Both the position numbers and the translations under genes were made by a program. Of a stretch of DNA of 7,394 bases, positions 1 through 4,640 are shown piece by piece. The stretch spans positions 1 through 7,394 of the forward strand of contig JAGBRF010000044.1 of the NCBI GenBank assembly GCA_017632555.1. The letters run 5' to 3'. Source of the stretch: Alphaproteobacteria bacterium (lineage in GTDB: Bacteria > Pseudomonadota > Alphaproteobacteria > RF32 > UBA3637). The notes beneath the pieces were generated by a model that was not told the DNA's origin, did no database searches, and saw nothing but the letters and a program-made list of their open reading frames with translations. Numbering within the stretch: position 1 is the first letter of the stretch; each line of letters starts with the position of its first letter.

Positions 1-1100
1 ATGACGCCGAAAATCGCGACCGCGTGATGCAATCCGTTTATAACAATATGCCTTTGAACAGTATGTATTGGGCGAAAAATCCCGATGATACTTTTGAAGT
101 CATTGACGGGCAACAACGTATCATTTCCATTTGCCAGTTTTTAACAAATAATGACGGCAATGACAACCCGATTGCAATAAACTTTAACGGCAAACATACG
201 CAAACTTTTGAAAGCCTATATAAATCATCTATACAAAAAGGTTTGGAAATATTGCAATACCCGTTGCAAGTATATGTTTGCGAAGGAACCGATGATGAAA
301 AATTGGATTGGTTTCACACCATCAATATCGCCGGCAAGCAAATGACCGAACAAGAATTGTTAAATGCCAACTATACGGGCAAATGGTTGACGGACGCTAA
401 ACAATTTTTTTCCAAACGGGAAAGCAATCCGGCAATCAATATATGTTATTACGACAATGACGACAAAAAAACGTTGCTTTCATTGTCCGCCGATAAAACT
501 TTGGGTGATATGGGCTCTTTGTATGATAAAGCCAACCGTCAAGTGTTGTTGGAATTGGCTTTGCGTTGGCGTGTCGATGCCGATTTGGAACAATATCCGC
601 AAATTAAATACTATATGGCAAAGCACCGCGATGATGAAAATGCAAATGATTTGGTTGATTATTTTACAAAGGTCATTGAATGGGTAAAGGCAACTTTCCC
701 CAACTATCGATCTGATATGAAAGGTATCGAATGGGGGCTTTTATACAACAAATATCATCATCAAAAATATAATGCCGCAAAGTTGGAAGAAACTTTGCAA
801 TACCTGTATGATTTATACAATACCGATGGTGACGGGTTAAAGAAAAAAGGATTTTATGAATATTGTTTGTCCGGCGACCGTTCTTTGATTTGGCACAGGG
901 CGTTCAGCGATAATCAACAAAAGCAAGCATATAAAAATCAAGGTGGTAAATGTGCCCGTTGTCATAATCCTTTCCCTTTAAGCAAAATGGAAGGACATCA
1001 CAAAATTGCTTTTGCGGACGGTGGGGAAACGATTATCGAAAATTGTGTTATGTTGTGTGCCGATTGTCATGATGATTATCATGCCGAACACAAAGGGTGA
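1..1100 (+). CDS. DUF262 / HNH endonuclease-domain protein, 5' truncated by window
   Basis: The frame is open from base 3, so the start lies upstream; about 366 residues are visible. The DUF262 hallmark (V-I-D-G-Q-Q-R) is encoded near 100-120. In GmrSD and related restriction or defence proteins this ParB-like fold binds and hydrolyses nucleotides. The last ~54 residues form a zinc-supported HNH nuclease: Cys-X2-Cys (near 950-965), a Gly-His-His catalytic segment (near 1000), Asp-Gly-Gly, Asn, then Cys-X2-Cys-His close to the end. The middle is helical and not diagnostic. Family knowledge suggests a nucleotide-dependent DNA nuclease, possibly targeting modified or foreign DNA; the substrate is inferred. 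It ends in TGA one base from the convergent rlmB stop, and no terminator hairpin fits between them. No methyltransferase partner is visible, but upstream sequence is missing. The domain call is firm, the biological role is not. Confidence 0.9.
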   Translation, partial: DAENRDRVMQSVYNNMPLNSMYWAKNPDDTFEVIDGQQRIISICQFLTNNDGNDNPIAINFNGKHTQTFESLYKSSIQKGLEILQYPLQVYVCEGTDDEKLDWFHTINIAGKQMTEQELLNANYTGKWLTDAKQFFSKRESNPAINICYYDNDDKKTLLSLSADKTLGDMGSLYDKANRQVLLELALRWRVDADLEQYPQIKYYMAKHRDDENANDLVDYFTKVIEWVKATFPNYRSDMKGIEWGLLYNKYHHQKYNAAKLEETLQYLYDLYNTDGDGLKKKGFYEYCLSGDRSLIWHRAFSDNQQKQAYKNQGGKCARCHNPFPLSKMEGHHKIAFADGGETIIENCVMLCADCHDDYHAEHKG

Positions 1101-1101
1101 T

Positions 1102-1821
1102 TTACCTTTGCCGATAAAATTCGTATAAGGCCACTGCGGCGGCGTTGGAAACGTTTAAGCTTTCCATTTTTTCGCTGATGGGCAACTTGATTGTGTAATC
1201 GCAATTTTCGGCGGTTAAACGGCGCATGCCATCACCTTCCGAACCCAAAATAAACGCTGTGCGGGCGGGCAATTTTTTGTCGGAAATAAATTCATGCGCA
1301 TATCCGTCCAAACCCAGACACCAAAAGCCTGCGTCTTTTAATTGTTGCATGGCGCGTACCAAATTTGTCACGCGAACCAACGGCACAATTTCCAAAGCAC
1401 CGCAAGCGGATTTTGCCAAAGTTGCATTTTCTTCCGGTGCACACGCATCAGGCAAAATAACCGCCAATGCGTCAAAGGCGGCCGCTGAACGCAAAATAGC
1501 GCCTATGTTGTGCGGATCAGTCACTTGATCCAAAATCAACACAACCGCTTTATCCGGTACGTTATCGATAACATCGTCCAACGTTTGTTGGGGCAGGGGT
1601 TTGACTTGCAATGCCAACCCTTGATGAACGGCATTCGGACCGGTCAATGAATCAATTTCCTGACGGGATACGATTTGATGCGCAACCGCCCCGATAATGT
1701 TGTCAGGCAAGACAGATTCCTTTGTCATTTTCAACATTGTTTTTTGTCGATTCGGGTTTTTAAGCGCTTCCACAACGGCGTGATGTCCGTAAAGCCACAG
1801 GTTGCCATTTGTTTTTTTCAT
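1102..1821 (-). CDS. rlmB: 23S rRNA (guanosine-2'-O-)-methyltransferase, RlmB/TrmH family (SPOUT)
   Basis: The 239-aa product has the normal RlmB length. Residues ~7-75 form the N-terminal substrate-binding domain (L-W-L-Y-G-H-H-A-V-V-E-A-L, then His-Gln-Gly at 66-68). The SPOUT catalytic domain follows: motif 1 with D-P-H-N-I-G-A-I-L-R (Asn105, Arg111), motif 2 I-L-G-S-E-G-D-G-M (191-199) and motif 3 S-L-N-V-S-N-A-A-A (221-229). These build the trefoil knot that binds S-adenosylmethionine. RlmB 2'-O-methylates G2251 (E. coli numbering) in the 23S rRNA P-loop; other TrmH paralogues modify tRNA or other rRNA sites, so the exact target is inferred. The ATG at 1821 is preceded by an AAAGGA SD about 8 nt upstream, and a good promoter lies at 1872-1900 on the minus strand. 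It looks like a housekeeping gene and is visibly more GC-rich than the cluster beyond the tRNAs. Confidence 0.93.
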   Translation of the reverse strand: MKKTNGNLWLYGHHAVVEALKNPNRQKTMLKMTKESVLPDNIIGAVAHQIVSRQEIDSLTGPNAVHQGLALQVKPLPQQTLDDVIDNVPDKAVVLILDQVTDPHNIGAILRSAAAFDALAVILPDACAPEENATLAKSACGALEIVPLVRVTNLVRAMQQLKDAGFWCLGLDGYAHEFISDKKLPARTAFILGSEGDGMRRLTAENCDYTIKLPISEKMESLNVSNAAAVALYEFYRQR

Positions 1822-1871
1822 TCGAAAAATCCTTTATTTTCAATGCGTTAAACTTTTAATGTCTAAAAATA

Positions 1872-1900
1872 CTTATAACCGATTTTTTTATTCTTGACAA
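1872..1900 (-). promoter_or_regulatory. Predicted sigma70-type promoter of rlmB
   Basis: Read on the minus strand, TTGTCA (1900-1895) and TATAAG (1877-1872) are separated by exactly 17 nt. Each differs from consensus at one position. The predicted start near 1865 would give a leader of about 44 nt before the rlmB ATG. The -35 hexamer overlaps the opposite-strand -35 of the tRNA promoter almost completely. Confidence 0.65.
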
Positions 1901-1924
1901 GATGATTTTTTTCAAGCATATTAT
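1894..1924 (+). promoter_or_regulatory. Predicted promoter of the tRNA-Tyr/tRNA-Gly transcript
   Basis: A perfect TTGACA lies at 1894-1899. The -10 could be CATATT at 1917-1922 (17-nt spacer, weaker hexamer) or TATTAT at 1919-1924 (19-nt spacer, better hexamer). Either puts the start 6-15 nt upstream of the mature tRNA-Tyr 5' end at 1944. The region between is AT-rich, as expected for a strong stable-RNA promoter. Confidence 0.7.
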
Positions 1925-1943
1925 AACCCATTCCATTTCTTGT

Positions 1944-2029
1944 GGAAAGGTGGCCGAGTGGTTAATGGCAGCAGACTGTAAATCTGCCCTCTTTTGAGTA
2001 CGGTGGTTCGAATCCACCCCTTTCCACCA
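1944..2029 (+). tRNA. tRNA-Tyr (anticodon GUA)
   Basis: The cloverleaf folds fully. The acceptor stem GGAAAGG (1944-1950) pairs with CCTTTCC (2019-2025), followed by discriminator A and an encoded CCA (2027-2029). The anticodon stem is GCAGA/TCTGC (1971-1975/1983-1987) around a loop with GTA at 1978-1980. A long variable arm (1988-2001) marks it as a class II tRNA, as expected for bacterial tRNA-Tyr. The T arm is GGTGG/CCACC with loop TTCGAAT (2007-2013). It is 8 nt upstream of tRNA-Gly and is probably cotranscribed with it. Confidence 0.98.
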
Positions 2030-2037
2030 TTTTGGGT

Positions 2038-2111
2038 GCGGGTGTAGCACAACGGTAGTGCAGCAGCCTTCCAAGCTGAGTACGAGGGTCCGACTCCCTT
2101 CACCCGCTCCA
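2038..2111 (+). tRNA. tRNA-Gly (anticodon UCC)
   Basis: The acceptor GCGGGTG (2038-2044) pairs with CACCCGC (2101-2107), followed by discriminator T and an encoded CCA (2109-2111). The D arm is GCAC/GTGC (2047-2050/2058-2061). The anticodon TCC is at 2070-2072 in the loop CTTCCAA, with stem GCAGC/GCTGA, whose outermost pair is a G-A mismatch. The T stem is GAGGG/CCCTT. The T loop reads TCCGACT (2089-2095) instead of the usual TTCRANY, so position 55 is C rather than the near-universal U that becomes pseudouridine. Otherwise it is a normal class I tRNA. It reads the GGA and GGG codons. Confidence 0.97.
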
Positions 2112-2117
2112 TTTGAG

Positions 2118-2143
2118 AAACCCCTGTCAGTGGGGATTTTTTT
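2118..2143 (+). terminator. Rho-independent terminator of the tRNA operon
   Basis: CCCC (2121-2124) and GGGG (2132-2135) form a hairpin with a 7-nt loop. The stem can be extended by AAA pairing with part of the T run if A2136 is bulged. Seven Ts follow (2137-2143). It begins 7 nt after the tRNA-Gly CCA. The convergent regulator gene stops at 2161, so the hairpin may also weakly stop transcription from that side. Confidence 0.8.
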
Positions 2144-2160
2144 ATGCCCGAAAGCAATGT

Positions 2161-2880
2161 TTATTTTTGCAGGGACGAATCTTTCCACAAATGATTAAAG
2201 TATTCGACATAAACTTTGTATAACGAAGACGAATATGTCAAAATAACCAGCGCCGGATTTTTCAGCAAAAACGACAAAACGCAATTTTTATAAATAAATA
2301 AAGGAAGCAGGGGGACGTTGTTGGGTACAACTTTCTTTTGAAAGTTTTTGAACGTCAATCCGTTACTTTGGCTACGTTGGCATAAAATGCGAACTTTTGC
2401 ATTCGGGTTGGCGGATAATCTGGTTTGGAATTTTTCCACTTCATGCGGGAAATTTTCCATTAAAAACTTTTCATCTATACCGCAAATCAACATTTCGCCA
2501 TCATCGTTGTCAAATGCCGCCGTTATTTTTCTGAATAATTGAACAAAGGCTTCCTGTCCTTCATAACATTTAATTCTGATGCTTTCGATGGCGTTTCTGA
2601 CTCCGCCGTCAATAAATTCGATGTTGTGTTCTTCAAAAGCCTGTACGACATCCAAAATAGTCGCAGATCGGGTTTCATAACCGCCTTTTTCAATGTTATT
2701 TATCGCCGGAACGGAATAACCGGAATGTTTTGCCAAATCAGCTTGCGACCAAGAAAGTAATGCTCTGGCGGCCTTTATTTGTTCCGGAGTAATATCCGCC
2801 TTTCCATTCAACGAACGCGTCAATGCGATGTTTTTATAATAGATTCGTTCTACACTGTTTTTTGATGATTCTTTTTGCAT
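2161..2880 (-). CDS. XRE-family helix-turn-helix transcriptional regulator with C-terminal sensor-like domain
   Basis: The predicted product is 239 aa. Residues ~30-66 form an XRE/Cro-type helix-turn-helix (I-T-P-E-Q-I-K-A-A-R-A-L-L, then W-S-Q-A-D-L-A and the recognition helix ending I-E-K-G), followed by a helix ending in E-F-I-D-G-G-V-R. The C-terminal ~130 residues look like an alpha/beta sensor: strand G-E-M-L-I-C-G-I-D near 128, K-V-R-I-L-C near 162, and a terminal Y-V-E-Y-F-N-H-L-W helix. This resembles ligand-sensing domains of some TrmB- or PLD-like regulators, but I cannot name the ligand. The frame is open to an ATG at 2913, but I chose the ATG at 2880 because it has an AGAGGT SD 5 nt upstream, whereas 2913 has none and overlaps the likely -10 element. 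It is divergent from the cluster starting at 3075 and is a plausible local regulator of it. Confidence 0.88.
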   Translation of the reverse strand: MQKESSKNSVERIYYKNIALTRSLNGKADITPEQIKAARALLSWSQADLAKHSGYSVPAINNIEKGGYETRSATILDVVQAFEEHNIEFIDGGVRNAIESIRIKCYEGQEAFVQLFRKITAAFDNDDGEMLICGIDEKFLMENFPHEVEKFQTRLSANPNAKVRILCQRSQSNGLTFKNFQKKVVPNNVPLLPLFIYKNCVLSFLLKNPALVILTYSSSLYKVYVEYFNHLWKDSSLQK

Positions 2881-2911
2881 TTTGACCTCTAAACAAAACA
2901 ACCCTGTAACC

Positions 2912-2939
2912 ATAATATAAGAAAATTTAAAAACAACAA
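2912..2939 (-). promoter_or_regulatory. Possible promoter of the XRE regulator gene
   Basis: On the minus strand TATATTAT (2919-2912) contains good -10 hexamers, either TATATT or TATTAT. The best -35 is only TTGTTG (2939-2934), 16 nt from TATTAT. Transcription would start near 2905, downstream of the ATG at 2913, which supports the chosen start at 2880. The weak -35 keeps this tentative. Confidence 0.4.
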
Positions 2940-3074
2940 CAGCTTTTTTTAAAAAAAATCAAATTGTCAATGTTTTTGTCACATATTCGTTGTAGGGTGC
3001 TTTTTTATGTGTCAAAATAAAAGTGTAGCAAGGGAATTGGTCCCAAGCAAAAACAGTAAGGAAGGAGATAGAAA

Positions 3075-3302
3075 ATGGAATGTATAGCCAAAGTTTCCTT
3101 TGAACTGGAAGAGTGGATTTTCGGATTGCTACTCGGAGAAGAAGAAAGGAAACGAAAAGAAAGAGCAATAAAATTAAAAGAAATTGAACGAATGATCTTT
3201 GTTTTGTCGGAATTGGTCGGCGGTTTGAAAGGCAGACAACTGATTGCTAAAAGAGAAAAGTTGGCCAAGTTGTTGGAAGAAAGAGAATTGGTTCGGGAAT
3301 AG
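3075..3302 (+). CDS. Small charged, helical protein of unknown function (75 aa)
   Basis: This is the first gene of the forward cluster. The ATG is preceded by a strong SD (GAAGGAGAT, 3061-3069) at good spacing. The product has a short N-terminal segment with some hydrophobic residues (W-I-F-G-L-L-L-G near 14-21), then a strongly charged helix rich in Glu, Lys and Arg with leucine/isoleucine spacing typical of a coiled coil (~22-75). There are no catalytic motifs and no recognisable family. It could be an oligomerising or membrane-peripheral accessory protein, or an RNA/protein-binding adaptor; these are guesses. Its TAG stop (3300-3302) overlaps the SD of the micropeptide that follows, suggesting coupled translation. 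Two minus-strand frames across this region have no SD and look like shadows. A weak promoter (TTGTAG at 2990, CAAAAT at 3013, 17-nt spacer) is the best candidate upstream. Confidence 0.68.
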   Translation: MECIAKVSFELEEWIFGLLLGEEERKRKERAIKLKEIERMIFVLSELVGGLKGRQLIAKREKLAKLLEERELVRE

Positions 3303-3313
3303 GAGGTGTAACG

Positions 3314-3376
3314 ATGCAGGATTTAATGGCGTTTGCAGTTTTGATTGTTTTAACTTTGTTTTTAACAGTCTTATAA
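3314..3376 (+). CDS. Hydrophobic single-span membrane micropeptide (20 aa)
   Basis: An ATG at 3314 opens a 20-codon frame ending in TAA. A perfect AGGAGGTG SD (3301-3308) sits 5 nt upstream, one of the strongest in the window. After a short M-Q-D-L-M start, the rest is uninterrupted hydrophobic sequence (A-F-A-V-L-I-V-L-T-L-F-L-T-V-L), enough for one transmembrane helix, with Asp3 as the only charged residue. The size and composition resemble KdpF-like membrane subunits, short stress peptides or type I toxins such as Ibs, but there is no homology claim and no antisense RNA promoter was identified. It sits in the operon between the 75-aa gene and the 220-aa gene. The frame stays open for 32 more codons after the TAA, probably by chance. 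Existence of a translated peptide rests on the SD and composition only. Confidence 0.6.
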   Translation: MQDLMAFAVLIVLTLFLTVL

Positions 3377-3396
3377 AAAAGGACGGATACGAAAAC

Positions 3397-3445
3397 GTTG
3401 CTGTTCGTTTCTGTTGCCCGTCAGGGAAATGTCAAATTCAGCAAC
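3397..3445 (+). repeat. Inverted repeat in the 91-nt spacer before the 220-aa gene
   Basis: GTTGCTG (3397-3403) is a perfect reverse complement of CAGCAAC (3439-3445), enclosing 35 nt that contains a smaller CCC-GTCA-GGG hairpin (3417-3426). This is the longest gap inside the cluster and the folded element would end just before the next SD (3456-3460), so it could modulate translation or processing. A 7-bp match can arise by chance. Confidence 0.3.
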
Positions 3446-3467
3446 AAACAAAAAAAGGAGAATAAAA

Positions 3468-4130
3468 ATGGATGAATACGAAATAAAGGAAGCAATAAGA
3501 AAAAACGCTTCCGTAAAAGAAGTTGATAAATTGGTTTCTCAATTTATTGAATCACGTAAGGAAACGACTTTTAACAGTTGGTCCCATCAAACATGTCATT
3601 TGTACGAACAATACAGTTTTCGTAAGGCGCATGATGATGAAGGGATTCTTTCTGCGAAGTATATGAAAAGTGCCTTACGTTTGGCAAACAAAGCCGCTGA
3701 TTATATGATAGAAGCCGGCCGTGCCCATTGTGAATACAGGACATTGAGTGGTTTTTTGGAATATAACACGGAACTGATGAAAAAGCATGGTATTGACGAT
3801 ACACCCATTGTCTTGCCGGAAAGATTCAGATCGCAAGAAGCTAAAAAGTTATTGTCACGAAGTAACAATGATATGAAAGAAGCATTTCGAGATGATGTTG
3901 ATATTTTGGCTTTTTTGGAAGCAAGAACTTTGCGTGAATGGTTTTTCAAAATGCAACAAGTCGGAAAGGTTAAATTGGCAATCGCCTCTGATGAATGGTA
4001 TAATATTTTAAGCAAAACCCCGATTGACAAAAAGGAACAAGAAAAGATTATACCTTCGGATGAAGTGGATTTGGATGTCGCATTTAACAATCTTAATCAA
4101 GCACGTTTTGCTCGAAAGAAAGTTGATTGA
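3468..4130 (+). CDS. Unrecognised 220-aa protein directly upstream of, and in frame with, the HAD gene
   Basis: I do not recognise the family. The frame extends upstream to a TTG near 3414, but the ATG at 3468 has an AAAGGAG SD 7 nt upstream and is the clear start. The protein is soluble, charged and predicted mostly helical, with no signal peptide or membrane segment. Notable parts are a His/Cys/Tyr-containing stretch (S-H-Q-T-C-H-L-Y, 39-46), a helix M-K-S-A-L-R-L-A-N-K-A-A-D-Y (66-79), a segment A-F-L-E-A-R-T-L-R-E-W-F-F-K (148-161) and a basic C-terminus (R-F-A-R-K-K-V-D). No ATP- or metal-binding signature is evident. The gene ends in a single TGA; the same frame continues at once as I-F-V-D-I-D-G-T, the start of a HAD phosphatase. 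The two were either one gene in an ancestor or are tightly coupled, so this may be the N-terminal domain of a HAD enzyme. Confidence 0.75.
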   Translation: MDEYEIKEAIRKNASVKEVDKLVSQFIESRKETTFNSWSHQTCHLYEQYSFRKAHDDEGILSAKYMKSALRLANKAADYMIEAGRAHCEYRTLSGFLEYNTELMKKHGIDDTPIVLPERFRSQEAKKLLSRSNNDMKEAFRDDVDILAFLEARTLREWFFKMQQVGKVKLAIASDEWYNILSKTPIDKKEQEKIIPSDEVDLDVAFNNLNQARFARKKVD

Positions 4131-4136
4131 ATCTTT

Positions 4137-4598
4137 GTGGATATTGATGGTACTTTAATTTCCAGTTGGAACGAAGAATTAAGGGAAAATCTGTATCAAT
4201 TTATGAAAAAAGCAAAACAAGCGGGCGAAAAAGTGATTATCTTTACCGGTGGTGAAGTTGCTTTACAAAAGGAAAGATTGAAAAAGTTGGGCGTAGATAC
4301 TAAAATGTTTCCTGTTGTTTCAAAAGCAGATTATACTGGTTGTTTGTTCACGGGAATAATTATTGATGATACAAAACCGGGTATCCAAGGGTTTGGGTTG
4401 TCAGATAAATATGTTTACTATAAAGATTATTATGATTTAAGAAACGATGTCGACAAAGCAACCCAAAAAGGCCAAAAAGGAAGTATCAAAGAACTGGCCC
4501 GAATCGGACGCAATTTGCCCGAAGAAATAAGTAAGAAAAGTGCCGGACGACTTTTAAGTATAGATGAAATAGACGATATGATAGAAAAGACGATATGA
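4137..4598 (+). CDS. HAD-superfamily phosphatase-like protein, N-terminus abutting an in-frame stop
   Basis: HAD phosphatases use an Asp nucleophile with Mg2+ to remove phosphate from small molecules or nucleic-acid ends. Motif I is D-I-D-G-T (Asp2, Asp4), motif II is I-I-F-T-G-G (Thr37), a lysine follows in V-V-S-K-A-D (Lys63) and motif IV is I-I-I-D-D-T-K-P-G (Asp77/78), so all catalytic elements are present. At 153 aa it is a minimal domain without a cap, plus a helical tail. The only standard start is GTG 4137, directly before motif I and without a clear SD, which would remove half of the first core beta strand. The missing residues Ile-Phe are encoded just upstream, after the TGA of the previous gene in the same frame. 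The 3' end is altered by a 17-bp tandem duplication and closes with TGA-TAG. The substrate is unknown. It may be translated by reinitiation or readthrough, or be decaying. Confidence 0.78.
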   Translation: MDIDGTLISSWNEELRENLYQFMKKAKQAGEKVIIFTGGEVALQKERLKKLGVDTKMFPVVSKADYTGCLFTGIIIDDTKPGIQGFGLSDKYVYYKDYYDLRNDVDKATQKGQKGSIKELARIGRNLPEEISKKSAGRLLSIDEIDDMIEKTI

Positions 4599-4605
4599 TA
4601 GAAAA
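4572..4605 (+). repeat. Exact 17-bp tandem duplication at the 3' end of the HAD gene
   Basis: GACGATATGATAGAAAA occurs twice with no gap (4572-4588 and 4589-4605) and both copies are identical. Seventeen is not a multiple of three, so the second copy is read in another frame and supplies the present TGA-TAG stop. With one copy removed, the HAD frame would continue as Tyr-Lys-Arg-Ser-Arg and stop at TGA 4622-4624, just ahead of the next SD. Confidence 0.95.
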
Positions 4606-4640
4606 GTATAAACGAAGCAGATGATATAAGGAGAATAAAA

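Noticed and set aside
2096..2160. Integrase attachment site at the 3' end of tRNA-Gly
   Set aside because: The last bases of the tRNA are not repeated anywhere downstream in the window and no integrase gene is visible. An island with its far end outside the window cannot be excluded.
1856..2188. Minus-strand open frames across the tRNA genes (110 and 78 codons)
   Set aside because: They are antisense to two perfect tRNA genes. Such translations are well-known spurious products of tRNA clusters and have no supporting SD.
2964..3046. Repeated TTGTCA boxes (2964, 2976) and TTGGTCCCAA (3037-3046) as regulator operators
   Set aside because: The elements are short, AT-rich and lack a clear dyad matching an XRE site. 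They may be chance, so I did not annotate them.
2959..3268. Minus-strand frames opposite the 75-aa gene with hydrophobic translations
   Set aside because: They lack SD sites, and the hydrophobicity follows from reading the complement of a Glu/Lys-rich frame. The plus-strand frame has a strong SD.
3398..3475. TTG-started 25-codon frame overlapping the start of the 220-aa gene
   Set aside because: The start is non-ATG, the only SD-like stretch is weak and too distant, and the composition is not distinctive.
4128..4130. TGA read as tryptophan (code 4) to join the 220-aa and HAD genes
   Set aside because: TGA is a sensible stop for the DUF262/HNH gene at 1098-1100, where readthrough would run into antisense rlmB sequence. 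All tryptophans in the clear genes use TGG, so a genome-wide recoding is not supported.
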